A DNA stretch of 64,000 bases from Spirogloea muscicola (taxonomy: Eukaryota > Streptophyta > Zygnematophyceae > Spirogloeales > Spirogloeaceae). The position numbers and the translations under genes are program-made. Below the pieces are notes generated by a model. The model had not been told where the DNA came from. It did not search any database and saw only the letters and a list, made by a program, of their open reading frames with translations. Location: positions 396,327 through 460,326 of the forward strand of contig WELB01000062.1 in assembly GCA_009602725.1 (NCBI GenBank), in the 5' to 3' direction. Positions 20,232-31,635 of this stretch are shown here, piece after piece; the stretch's first letter is position 1, and every line of letters starts with the position of its first letter.

Positions 20232-22861
20232 GCCAACCCACTACACAGGCAAAGCACTAGCGCATAGGGGCAGCGGAAGACAGGCCCCGTGGCGCCGCCG
20301 TCCGGTGCACCTCCTGGGCGCAGGCTGGCGCAGCAGGCCCCGCAGCAAGGTGCGGCGGCGGCCGCGCGGTAGCAGCAGCAAGGCTGCTCTCGAGCTTCAC
20401 CGGTCCGACCTGCTGTCGGGTCTCAGCCCAAGGCTAGTATTGCTTCCCCCGTGCCAACCCCCCCCCCCCCCAGGGTGTGAGCGGGTCGGCCCATGGCCTG
20501 CCTTGCGGCAGGCCAAAGATCCTCCCCTGGACGGGTGGATCCTAGCGAGGGGTACTTTAGGACGGGCGGGGCGCTCCTGGGCAGGGCCACTTGCCTGGCA
20601 AGCCACCTGCCCGCCAGCTGGACGGGCCCACTTGTCCGTCAAGTGGCTAGCGGTCATGTTACGCTATCAGCACCGTGTGGCTTAACCAAACGGCTATTTT
20701 TAAAAAACCCTTCCTTTCCTGGTGTTCACGTCCTCGGGAACAACGAGAAAACAGCCGACAGATCTTAAGATGCCCGACGGATGCGGCCTCGACCAAGCCT
20801 AGTGGAATCACCACCCTTGGCCAGGTTTTCCCGGAAAGCTGTTGGACGATTTGCCAGATTGGCCGCAGGCTCCCACGTGTAGTGCTCAGGCCCATACCCG
20901 AGCCACTTCACTAGATACTCACGGGTCTTGCGCCCTCGGAGACTGTCCCTGTGAGGACAAGATCTCTTCCACCTCAAACCCAAGATCATCCTCGATCACT
21001 AGTGGAGGTGGGGGCGATTGGACTCAGCCATCCGAACGGAAGGCCTTCAGCTGAGACACATGAAAGACGTTATGGACCTTCCACTGCACCGGCGTCTGCA
21101 GCTCGTGGGACACCTTGCCCACAAGGTGCACTACTGCAAATAGGCCAACCCACTTGGGCAGCAACTCGCGCATACCCACAGCCCGCATGGATAAGTGCTC
21201 CGTGCTCAGCAGCCCTTGCGTACCAACGTCGAAAGGACACATCCTTCCGACGTCTGTAAGCATATGCCTTCTGGCGAAGCTGGGCAATTTTCAAATTATG
21301 CCGAGCTCGTCTCTGGGCCTCCAAACGGCTCCCAGTAAAGGCTACCGCGGCGGGAACTCGTTCCGCCCTCCCTACCTGAGTGGAGCTCGGGGATGCTGAC
21401 CATGGTTGACGAAGAAGGGTGTCTCCTTGGTGGACGCATGATGGGCATTGTTCACAGCGTACTCAGCTGGAGCTAATACTCATCCCAGTCAGTCTGGCCG
21501 GGATTGACAAAGTGCCTTAGCATGTCATCGAGAACCTGATTGATTCTTTCAATTTGGGCATCAATTTATGAATGAAAGGCTGTGGACATGGCCCGCTTTG
21601 TGCCAATAAGCTCGCAAACTTCCTTCCAGAAGTGACCTGTAAATCGCGGTCCGAGACTGGCCTCTCAGGTACACCATGCAGCTTCCACACATTATCCACA
21701 AAGATGCTAGCGAAATTCTTCGCTGATGCCCGCGTAGTCGTAGGAGCAACATGCACCAATTTACTCAAACGATCCACAAATGCAAAAAATGGCATCAAAG
21801 CCGTTCATCTTAGGCAGTTGATAAAACCAACACTCACATCAGTCCAATTCGCTCAGGAATCTGCAACGGCTGATGTGATCCGGCACGCTTGCCAGAGATT
21901 GCCTTACTTCGTTAGCATGTGGCACAGCTTGTCACGGAAGCATGCACCTTGATTGAAAAGCCCTTCCACCTAAAGAGGCGTCGCACAGCCTATTTGGTCT
22001 TCCTGCTCACTCCCAGATGATCACTGTAAGGCGTAGCATGCAGCTCCCGCTTAACGTCAGTGCGCAAGGCAGTGCGGGACAGCAATAGCGTCGCCTTGCC
22101 ATCAGAAGCCTTTGCCATCAGTGAGGGCGTGTACGTGGGCTGCCTCAGCAAACCATGGGTCTTTGCCATACCCTTCACGAATACGCACGTAGAGCTCAGA
22201 GAGGTCAGCCGTAGGTTGCCGAGAAGCTTGACGATTCGGGCGCACTCCTGCGACCTGCACTCCAGAAGCGTTCAAGGTAGCCAACACATAAGCTCCTCTA
22301 ATGTGGCGACTCACGGGGTCCGCAACACTAAGCCGTCTACGGCGGTACACCCATTGGAAACGGAATGATGCCATGAAATCAGCCCATCGAGCTTTTGACG
22401 CCGAGTCGAATGCTGCTGTCTGTCAAAGTACGTCAACGGGCAATGATCCGTAACCACTGTAAATCCCACACCTTCCCGGTAGCAAGGCCAGACACGGATG
22501 GCGTGCACCACAGCCAACACTTCCTGCTCGCTCGTTGTGTTACTTTGGTCTGCAGGGATCAGCAGGCGACTCTCAAACGCCATCCGGTGACCCTCTTGTA
22601 GGAGCACGGCACCAATGCCGGTCAAAGAGGCACCGCAGATGGGTTCATATGGCACGCCTTCCCGAGGAAAGGCCAGAAAAGGCGGAGATGTCAGAGCCTG
22701 TTGAGTTCTCTCAAATGCCCTCTGGCAATCGGACGACCAAATCCCAGGGTACGTCCTTACAAGTCAGTTTCGTAAGAGAGAGTGCCAAGTTGCCATAGCC
22801 TTGTAGGAATTTATAAGAGTAAGTTGCGAATCCCAGAAAGGAGTGCAATGGAGGTACATTT

Positions 22862-23403
22862 TGTAATGAACCAGCCATTTGGTTAAGCCACATGGCTCTG
22901 TTGGCATTACATGACCGGCTATTTGGGATAAGTGGGCCCGCCAGGTGGCGGGCTGGCTTGCCGGGCAAGTGCCCCGCCCAGAGGCGGGCCCCGCCCGTCG
23001 AGAAATACCCTCGCTAGGATCCGCCCGTTCAAGGGAGGATCTTTGGCCCGCCGCCTGGCAGGCCATGGGGCGACCCGCTCACACCCCTGGAGGGGGGGTG
23101 GCACGGGGAAGCACGAAGAGCCTTGGGGCTGAGGCTCGGGGGAGTTCGAGCCGGTGAAGCCCAGGAGCAGCCTTGCCGCTGCTCGCCGCCGCGGCCGCCG
23201 CCGCACCTTGCTGCGGGGCCTGCAGCGCCGGCCTGCGCCCAGGAGGTAGAGTTGCCGCCGGACGGCGGCGCCACGGGGCCTGTCTTCCGCTGCGCCTATG
23301 CGCTAGTGCTCTTTGCCTGTATAGTGGGTTGGTCCCTAAACCCCTACAACCGAATTCAAGGACTGCTCACCCTGATTGCGTGTGTAGGGCGAGGTTCCTT
23401 ACA
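22862..23403 (+). mobile_element. Solo LTR, family A, TSD CATTT
   Basis: A 542-bp LTR, TGTAATGAACC...CCTTACA, opposite in orientation to the element it interrupts. Perfect 5-bp duplications CATTT lie at 22857-22861 and 23404-23408. No internal sequence is left. Confidence 0.88.
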
Positions 23404-23896
23404 CATTTTGTGGCACAGGCCAATCTCGTACGACCAAATTCTTCTTGGGATCGACACGTATGCTGTCTTTGCCCACGACATGCCCAATGTATGTCAGCTC
23501 CGGCTGGTGAAATGCGCACTTGGACCTCTTGGCATACAATTGATTCTCACGCAGCAACTACAGCACCCGGCACAGGTGCCCAACGTGAACCCGGGCGTTT
23601 TGCTGAACACCAGTATGTCGTGCACGTAAAAGCAGTATAAACCCATAGAGCAGGGGGCAAACACCCTCGTCATCACAGCCTGGAACGTAGCCGGTGCATT
23701 GGTCAAACCAAACTCAACACCTTGAACTGAAAGTATCCAAGCGGCGTTCGGAACGCCGACTTCGGAGCATCCGCAGGTGTGATACAATCTGGTGATACCC
23801 ACTCTGGTCCAGGGAGCTATACAATGTAGCCCCTGCGAGCCAATCGAACAGACCATCTATCCGAGGCAAAGTGTAATGAAGCAGCCTTTTGGTTAA

Positions 23897-26109
23897 GAGA
23901 GAAAAGCGCGCCCATAGAAAAGAGGGGCTGGCCAAGCCAGCCCAAAAAAGAAGGACAATGTCCAAAGCCAAAGCAAGAGGAGCCGGAGAAAGGACTACAC
24001 TACAACATACTGCAGAACACAGAAACGATGCAGAGGAAAGCTCAGTACCCACGAGTGAGCAACATCAGGTCTGAGTAGCTCGCTGCAGGGAAAGAGGCGC
24101 TCCGCCGTGACCCAGAGGCGGCGGCCATAGCACGGCCTGCGCGCGTATGGACGGCGTGGGCAAGGGAGCGTTGAAGCGATACGGCCAGGCGCATGCGGAA
24201 GACTTGTGCGAGCGACCCGGCGGCGTTGAAGCCGGGCATCGCCCCTGGCAGACCCGGCCGCCGGTCAATGGCCTGGCGAGCAAGCCGCTGAATGAGATCC
24301 AGCCAGCGGCTGCCGAAAGCCCCGTGTACATCCATCGCCAGGGCCGCGAATTCATCCCCCACCGGGTGATCAGCGTATTTTCGCTCCTTGCCGCGGGCCG
24401 CCTGGCCGACCGCGTGCCCTGCAAACGACGCCGATCTGGTGGGGTTGGCGGAGTCGATGCAGTCTGTTGTCACCACATCAGCGATGATGCGGGGACCGCC
24501 GCCGGGAGGGATGGCGACCAGGTCAGCGCGTCGCGTATGGGGCTGGCCGTCCGCGCCCAGCTGAATGGGCATGATTGAGGAGTTCTCTACCGCAACCTTG
24601 AAGCCCGCCTCCGAAAACACCCCCTGCATACCGTCGCGCAGGAGGTCATGGGAAGCGGTCCGCTCCCCCCCGTGGGCGCAACGGAGCATGTGGGCGGCCA
24701 GCTCCGCAGGATCATCGTGTCGGGCACCGCACTCGCATTGAGGGACGCCCACGAGGCAGGGGGGAAGGAGGCCCAAGAGCCGGTGGACCGCCGTCCGGAA
24801 GACCTCGTCAGGCATTGTGAGCGCCGCGTGGAGTGGAAGCGCCGATAGCCACGCCGCCGCCCCAGGGGAGGAGGCTGAGAGCAGTCGGGCGCGCCCTCGC
24901 AGGTCAGCCGGGGGGAGAAGCTCCACCACCTGGTCGGAGGCCGCAACCAACGCCGAGAAGCGTGCCTGGGCACGCTGGTCTGGGGTGTGGGCGAGGTGGA
25001 TGAAAGGAACAGCCTGTTCCGACATGCGGGGGTGGACTGCCAGGAGCCCGTCGCGGGCAGAGCGGAGGGCAACCTGAAAAGGCAGCTGACCGATCTCCAC
25101 CTCAGCTGCCACCCGCTCCAGGACGCGCTGGCCGTCCACGAGGAACCGCTGGCTCATTGGGGCTGCCACCTGAGCCCAGCTACCCATGTAGGCCGCCTCG
25201 CAGCCGCGGGCAACTGAGCGGCATCCCAAGCCGCCACGGCTGATCGGCAGGCTGGCCTGCAGCAGCGCTGCTGGTGTGGTGAGGAACGCGGGATGCTGTA
25301 CCAGGGTGGCCGCGGACGCCAGGATGCCGGAGTCAAAGGCCGCATACGCTGCCTTCACCGCCGACGAGGGGGGGATGGTGCGGGCCAGATGTTGTGGCCG
25401 CTGCGCAATGCACCGAGTCAGCATCGCAGACGCAAGCTGCATGTCGTGCAACGTGTAAGGACGGTCCGCTGGCCGGAGGTGTTCCTGCAGCCGCGCCTGC
25501 AGCTGCTCCGTCACGAAGGCAGGTGCGCCTAGGGGGACGCCGAGGAGGGTGAGGCCCCCGGCTGGTGTCTGGCAAACCTCGGGCAGGCGCAGGTGGGCTG
25601 GCAGGCCCTGAGGGGACCAGGCGCTGCACTTGTCCGCCCGGATATCCAGGCCGATCGCGTTCAGCTGCACTTGGAGGGTGTCGAAGGCAGCTGTGACATC
25701 CTCTGGCTTCCCCACCAGCGTGGTGTCATCAGCGTATGTCGGCACGAGGACGCCGGGGTGAACCGCGACCGTTGCCTGGAGCGCACGGTGGTGTGCCAAC
25801 GCATAGTAGAAACCCGCCAGTGGATCCCCTTGGCGCGCGCCCCTGGTGGAGTGGAGGGTCACCAGCCCATCACCCCCCGCCCGCCACTGCAGCTCGCAGG
25901 GCTGACCGTACCCCAGCCTGAAGAAGGGTAGAAGGCTGGGGAAGGCCTCTCTCAGCTCCTCCGCGATGACACCACGATCAACGCTGTTGAAGGCGTTGCG
26001 GACGTCAACCGCCATGGCCACCCACTCGGGATGCAGGTCCAGGGCGGCCCGTACGCCGTGCACGATTGTCTCACCGCCGCTCCGCAGCCCCGCACCAAAC
26101 TGTTGGGGC
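23897..26109 (-). mobile_element. 5'-truncated LINE, largest copy in the window
   Basis: The 3' end carries the type I hairpin (23925-23943) and an A/G-rich end on the + strand. The 5' end stops within the RT domain near 26109, where Gypsy-1 sequence begins; Gypsy-1 parts on the two sides are not adjacent in the family order. About 2.2 kb remains, so the N-terminal half of the protein is missing. Confidence 0.8.
24042..26063 (-). CDS. LINE reverse transcriptase ORF, 5'-truncated
   Basis: 673 open codons from the first ATG; the frame stays open upstream to the truncation with QFGAGLRSGGETIVHGVR. RT motifs: VDVRNAFNSVDR (about 19-30), RQGDPLAGFYYAL (78-90), TYADDTTLV (109-117). A Cys/His cluster, CECG then H458 and C462, follows at about 443-462. 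Then comes RRADLVAI (D514) and IIADVVTT (D529), which resembles the PD-(D/E)XK nuclease of early-branching LINEs such as R2-like families; assignment of catalytic residues is inference. The last residues, SYSDLMLLTRGY, recur in other copies. The long open frame suggests a fairly recent insertion, but it is incomplete at the N-terminus and probably not active. Confidence 0.85.
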   Translation of the reverse strand: MHGVRAALDLHPEWVAMAVDVRNAFNSVDRGVIAEELREAFPSLLPFFRLGYGQPCELQWRAGGDGLVTLHSTRGARQGDPLAGFYYALAHHRALQATVAVHPGVLVPTYADDTTLVGKPEDVTAAFDTLQVQLNAIGLDIRADKCSAWSPQGLPAHLRLPEVCQTPAGGLTLLGVPLGAPAFVTEQLQARLQEHLRPADRPYTLHDMQLASAMLTRCIAQRPQHLARTIPPSSAVKAAYAAFDSGILASAATLVQHPAFLTTPAALLQASLPISRGGLGCRSVARGCEAAYMGSWAQVAAPMSQRFLVDGQRVLERVAAEVEIGQLPFQVALRSARDGLLAVHPRMSEQAVPFIHLAHTPDQRAQARFSALVAASDQVVELLPPADLRGRARLLSASSPGAAAWLSALPLHAALTMPDEVFRTAVHRLLGLLPPCLVGVPQCECGARHDDPAELAAHMLRCAHGGERTASHDLLRDGMQGVFSEAGFKVAVENSSIMPIQLGADGQPHTRRADLVAIPPGGGPRIIADVVTTDCIDSANPTRSASFAGHAVGQAARGKERKYADHPVGDEFAALAMDVHGAFGSRWLDLIQRLARQAIDRRPGLPGAMPGFNAAGSLAQVFRMRLAVSLQRSLAHAVHTRAGRAMAAASGSRRSASFPAASYSDLMLLTRGY

Positions 26110-27523
26110 GCCAGGTGGTCTGGTAAGGCCTAAGCCGAGTGGCATCAACACTATACGCCTAAGGAGCCTGTGTCCCGCCTCGTGCGAGCACAATGGCGAC
26201 ATCCCCAGCGGAGCTTGATCAACCACGCCGCGCTTCTGTGGCACAATGAAGAACAGCATTTCTTCAGGCCGACAGCACTCAGGCCAGCTCAGCTAGACAT
26301 CTGCACCCTCTTGCAAGTCATTGTGGGCAACCCACACAAATAGAGGCCCTCCGACCTCCAGACCTTGCAATAAAGCAGAAATGGAGCGCACAACCGGTAT
26401 GTTGGTTGGCGGGCCAGCGATGCCAGCAAGATCAAACAGCTCAAGTGCGTCTGGCCGGATGAGATGGCTTGCAGAGGCAGGGGTCAAGCACTCACGCTTG
26501 CACTTCGAATTGCCCTGGTCCCGACCCATAGACGGCGTGGCCGTGAGGAAGAGGGGCCTGCCGCCGGGCAGTCCCTGAGCTGATGGCTCTTGGCACCGCA
26601 CTTGAAGCAGCCAGCGCCTTCCACCCGCGGCTTGGGGAAGTCGCCTTGAGGTCGAGCGTTCAAGCCGTGCCTTGAGTCGAACCGCTTCTTGCCTCGCTCT
26701 GCATCAAAGCCGCCTGCCCCCAGCAGAGGACGATTGCTCGGACCGGCAATGTCCGGCGTGCTGAGCACCTTGCGGGCGTGCTCCACCATCTTGGTGAAGT
26801 CCGTGACCGGTTGTGCCGTTGCGAAATCCACTGCGACCCAATTGCGAAAAAAAGTAGGCAGTCCAGCCTTGAATCGCTGGCATTGGTCACTTGGCTTCAT
26901 GGGCTCGCTGCGTAGCTTGGATAGCAGCAGCCGGAATCGCCGCACGTAGGGCTCGAAACCCTCGCTTCCCTCGCCCCTCATGCGGAGAGCATCCAGCTCA
27001 TTGCGGGCGCGCAGCTCTGCGTGTGGGTCGCCATACGCCGACGTAAGCGAGCTGCAGAAGAAGTCCCAGCCACCGGACTCCTCGGGCGTAGAGCCCTTCT
27101 TCAAGGTGTTCCACCACTCCCGGGGCTCCCCTGAGAGGTAGGTGGCAGCGAGGCGCACGCGTGCCCCCGCGTCCGTGTTGGAGCAGACGAACCATTCGTC
27201 CATTTCATCCAGCCATGGCTGCAACCCTCCCCGGTCATCGTGACCGGAGAATTGTCGGGGTGCATCGGCCCTGGCAAGTCTATGCTCAGGGTTACCGCTG
27301 CTCTTGCGCATCAGATGCAACGAGGCATCCACCTCTTGCATGTGCCGCTCTTCGGCGCGCTGCTGGACGAGGAGGGCGCGCTGCTCCGCGCAGATCCTCG
27401 CAAGAAGACGATGTTGAGCTGGGTCCGTCGTAGACTGGGCTGCTGCCAGATCCCGAGTAAGGAGTGCAACGCGTTGCAAGTCCCCAGCCGACAAGCCCTC
27501 CAGGCCTCCGGCTCCCAGCTCCA

Positions 27524-27653
27524 CGTGCCCCTCGTGGGCGTGCCCCGCTTGGGCTTGCCCCTCGTGGGCGTGCCCCTCGTGGGCGTGCCCCGCTTGGGCG
27601 TGCCCCTCGTGGGCGTGCCCCTCGTGGGCGTGCCCCTCGTGGGCGTGCCCCGC
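27524..27653 (-). repeat. 15-bp minisatellite in Gypsy-1 gag (GHAHE repeats)
   Basis: About eight to nine tandem 15-bp units encode a His-rich pentapeptide, GHAHE or GHAQA. Homologous arrays of different length occur in Gypsy-4 (40597-40697) and Gypsy-8 (52816-52903). Confidence 0.85.
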
Positions 27654-27712
27654 AGCAGCCACTGCCGCAGCAGCTGGCCCTGCAGCAGCCGCTGCCTCAG
27701 CAGCCGACCGCT

Positions 27713-28990
27713 CTGCCTCCCGACGAGGGCTCGGCCGCGCACTGGAGGTGTGCGATACCATGCTGGCTGAAGGACACTGAGTGATCAATCCAGGCTCCGA
27801 CAGTAAGCAAATCACACACTCCATACTGCAATACAGGACATCGCAAGACTGGTGCACCAGCGAGCGAGCAAGCAAGGCAGCGCGCAACTCCACACCTCAT
27901 TCGGCTGCTGAGGCAGCGGCTGCTGCAGTGGCTGCCGCTCTGCCTCCCGACGAGGGCTTGGCCGCGCACTGGAGGTGTGCGATACCATGCTGGCTGAAGG
28001 ACACTGAGTGATCAATCCAGGCTCCGACAGTCAGCAAATCACACTCTGCATACTGCAATACAGGACATCGCAAGACTGGTGCACCAGCGAGCGAGCAAGC
28101 AAGGCAGCGCGCAACTCCACACCTCATTCAGCAGGCAGGCAGACAGCCGCAGATATGACCAGGACCGATGCACACGGTCACTGCTGGCCACACGACTGAC
28201 CTTACCACACAAAGGCTGCAGGCTCAAGCCACACCTCAGAAGAAGCGAACGCAGCAAGTGGTCCTCAAGGATCAGTCGGTCAATCTGGCGTTGGTCGTTG
28301 CTGGCTGACTGCGTGAAGATGGCTCCGCACCCGGCGCTTCCGCGGAGCCGCCTCACGGACCAACGTCTGGCAATCACTTTATTTCCAACAGAAAAAGGTC
28401 AGAACAGCACATCAGGGTGATCCTCGCATCATCAGCGGCGAGCACAATAAGTCACAAGCGGATGGATGCAAGACCTCCTCAAATACCTGGAGGTGTGCGA
28501 TACCATGCTGGCTGAAGGACACTGAGTGATCAATCAAGGCTCCGACAGTCAGCAAATCACACACTCCATACTGCAATACAGGACATCGCAAGACTGGTGC
28601 ACCAGCGAGCGAGCAAGCAAGGCAGCGCGCAACTCCACACCGCATTCAGCAGGCAGGCAGACAGCCACAGATATGACCAGGACCGATGCACACGGTCACT
28701 GCTGGCCACACGACTGACCTTACCACGCAAAGGCTGCAGGCTCAAGCCACACCTCAGAAGAAGCGAACGCAACAAGTGGTCCTCAAGGATCAGTCGGTCA
28801 ATCTGGCGTTGGTCGTTGCTGGCTCACAGCGCGAAGATGGCTTCGCACCCGGCGCTCCCGCTGAGCCGCCTCACGGACCAACGTCTGGCGAGCACTTTAT
28901 CTTTGACAGAAAAAAGGTCAGGCCAGCATATCAGGGTGATCCTCGCATCTTCAGCGGCGAGCACAATAAGTCACAAGCGTGATGGATGCA
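27713..28990 (-). repeat. Tandemly duplicated gag start / leader
   Basis: The block beginning TGGAGGTGTGCGATACCATG recurs at about 27743, 27970 and 28488. The second and third copies share about 500 bp with few differences. The unit spans the start of gag and much of the untranslated leader. Confidence 0.8.
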
Positions 28991-29010
28991 AGACCGCCTC
29001 TGGTACCAAA

Positions 29011-29559
29011 TGTAAGGAACCTCGCCCTACACACGCAGTTAGGGTGAGCAGTCCTTCTTGAGTTCGGCTGTAGGGGGTTTAGGGACCAACCCACTACACA
29101 GGCAAAGCACTAGCGCATAGGCGCAGCGGAAGACAGGCTCTGTGGCGCCGCCGTCCTGCGGCGACTCCCCCTCCTGGGCGCAGGCCGGCGCTGCAGGCCC
29201 CGCAGCAAGGTGCTGCGGCGGCTGCGGCGGCGAGCAGCGGCAAGGCTGCTACTGGGCTTCACCGGCCCGAACTCCCTCGAGCCTCAGCACCAAGGCCCTT
29301 CGTGCTTCCCCGTGCCACCCCCCCTCCAGGGGTGTGAGCGGGTCGCCCCATGGCCTGCCAGGCGGCGGGCCAAAGATCCTCCCTTGAACGGGCGGATCCT
29401 AGCGAGGGTATTCCTGGACGGGCGGGGCCCGCCTCTGGGCGGGCAACTTGCCCGGCAAGCCAGCCCGCCACCTGGCGGGCCCACTTGTCCCAAATAGCCG
29501 GTCATGTAATAATGCCAACAGAGCCATGTGGCTTAACCAAATGGCTGGTTCATTTCACA
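29011..29559 (-). repeat. 5' LTR of Gypsy-1, family A
   Basis: On the minus strand it ends at 29011 directly next to the primer-binding-site complement (28998-29008). It abuts Gypsy-2 gag sequence on its other side, so Gypsy-1 appears to have inserted into a Gypsy-2 type element. Confidence 0.8.
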
Positions 29560-29644
29560 CCAAAGGTAAGGTGCGGTGTTTTAAGGCCGGTCCGCCGCAA
29601 CATGTGGCGGTAATGTCTCAAGTTGACAAGATCACCCTCCAGCC

Positions 29645-30378
29645 TGAAACGTTCTGGGCCCTTCACAGACAGTCAAGGGTTATAACGTTTTGATTGTATT
29701 CGGTCGCTTGGGTTTTGAGACGAAACCCCCAGCACAGAGAAGCACCATATTCACACGCAGCGGAATACCTTGCCCTGAGGCGCCGCCGACAGGCGGCGAC
29801 TCACCTCTCGGTACGGGCCAGCAACTGTCCCCAAAGGGAGCAGCCACAGTCTACCTTCAGAAGAGCCGATGAAGATCCGCAGGGTCGGGTTGCGGCGTCG
29901 GGCTGCCGCAGCAGGCAGCAGCAGGCCTGCGTGGACGAGCTGCGACAGCAGGCGGCAGCAGGGCTGTGCGCCTCTCTCTGGCGTGGGCTTCGCTGACTTG
30001 GACCGCGTGCCCTGAGGCTGGTCTCAGCCCTACTTATAGTGCTTCATGTGCCACCCTCCCCAGGGGTCTCTGGGAGGCTCGCCTCAAGGTTCACTTTCGA
30101 GAAGGCGGGCCCGACAACGGGGAAACGATCGTGAGGGCGGCGGCGCCGCCCTGCGCAGCGTGGTGCCGCCCTGCGCGGCGCCGCCCTGCGCGGCGCGGCN
30201 ATGCCGCCCGGCGGCCCATCGGCCATGCAGCGGCAGCTCCGGCGAGCTGCGGCGCGCCGCGCGTCACTGTCGCGCGTCGCCCACGTGTCGCACGCCAACG
30301 ATAAGGGGCCGCGCGCCGTTACTACGCGTTAGCGTATAATTCGAAGTTAAACGTCACGTAACGGGTGGGGACGTTACA
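29645..30378 (-). mobile_element. Solo LTR, family E, TSD CAGCC
   Basis: A 734-bp LTR in gag of Gypsy-2, inverted relative to it. Duplications CAGCC at 29640-29644 and 30379-30383 are perfect. One undetermined base (N) lies at 30200, in a GCC-rich palindromic stretch. Confidence 0.88.
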
Positions 30379-31635
30379 CAGCCCGTGACCACTTTGGGGA
30401 TATTCATCGAACAAGCTCGACAGTCCTTCTCGATGTATCCGACGCGCAAGCGCTTCCTACGAGAGGAAGATGGGGACAAGTCGGGTTTCAAGCCCAAGCA
30501 AGGAGTTCAAGCCAGGTGGTAGGCCTGGGCCACCATCGCGGTCGGTGGCGGCAAGGGGCCAGCGAAATTCGTCCCAGAAGAGGACAGGGTCTGCAACCGA
30601 TGTGGTGAGAAGGGCCACCGAAATCGGGAGTGCCCACAGCTGTCGACGTCCCAGACGCCTACCAAGCTTGCAGCGACACGCCGGAAGGGCTCGTACACGG
30701 GAAAAGGGAAAAGGGAGTACCCATCCCTATCACCATCGTGGGTGTGTCATCAGCATGATGTGGAAATGCTATTTGAACGCATAGGACGAGTGTCTCCGCT
30801 GTCTATTATGCCTGTAGTACGCTCTGTACATGAGGATAAGCAAGCACCGGTAAACGACAGTCCCCTTGTTGTGTGGGTTCCTTCCATCCAGTTGCAGAAA
30901 GCTGCAAGCATGTACTTGAGCTGGATCAGTTTCCATAGTGCTAAAGAACCGGCGCTCTTCGTTGTGCCATGCAGTCGAGGAGTAATCCCTAAACCTCCAT
31001 TGGGGCTGGTGCTGTTGTGTCGCCACATGGCGAAGCGCCCCCAAGTGACATCGGATGTTGATGACGTAGTAACCTGCTCTCGGAAACTGCTGACATACGT
31101 AGCTCGGAAGTTCTTTTTGCCTGCTGTAAGTTCCTCGGCAGTCGCTGCTGTAATTCCTGTTGTTCTCACGACTGGTGGCCGGTCAGCCGGTCCAGATCCT
31201 TATAGATACACAAGCCTCTGTCTCCTGCGTCAGTAAGAGTTTGTGAGCGACAAGGGCTTGATTGTGAAGCCCACTGGTGTCTCTCAAGCTACATTGGCTG
31301 ATGGACGATGTGCCGAAGTTATGGGCTTCTGTCAGGGCCCTATTCGCGTTCAAATCTATAAGACGGTTGTGCTTTGCCTTGTCATTGAATCGGCACCGGG
31401 CTTTTGGGCGATGACTGGCTATTTTTCCACGGCGGCCCTAATTGACTTTGACGCACGGACTTGCTCTGGTCAACGCGGTGCTCGTCGTTTTGTGTTGCAC
31501 AAAGACGTTCCCCGCGCACCACCATCCGTGAATGGTTCCTCTATCCAGCTGTCGGCTGTGCAGTTCAAGAAGCTCCTTCACGCAGAAACGGCTTCGTCCG
31601 TGTATCTGTTGGTGGTATTGAGTGCTGAGTCTCCC

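Larger units (their letters stand above)
20232..29559 (-). mobile_element. Gypsy-1: broken Ty3/Gypsy chromovirus with nested insertions
   Basis: Fossil element read right to left. Its parts are a 5' LTR (29011-29559), a Met-tRNA-type primer site (28998-29008), a duplicated leader (about 27940-28990), gag (about 26480-27900), a gag-pro linker (26110-26290), RT traces (about 23410-23870), RNase H (about 22310-22860), integrase (about 21500-22300), chromodomain (about 20770-21290) and a decayed 3' LTR (about 20232-20705). A LINE (23897-26109) and a solo LTR (22862-23403) lie within it. It is badly broken, with more than ten breaks, and the two LTRs belong to related but different families (A and B), so it may be a mosaic of two elements. 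Confidence 0.75.

Noticed and set aside
20459-20471. Poly-C run
   Set aside because: It lies in decayed 3' LTR of Gypsy-1 at the position where other LTR copies have a shorter C run; length noise only.
27524-27653. CRISPR-like or satellite array
   Set aside because: Units are 15 bp without spacers, in frame within gag; this is a coding minisatellite in a eukaryotic element.
29006-29564. CCAAA on both sides of the LTR at 29011-29559 as a target duplication
   Set aside because: The left CCAAA is part of the primer-site complement of Gypsy-1, so this is a 5' LTR and not a solo LTR.
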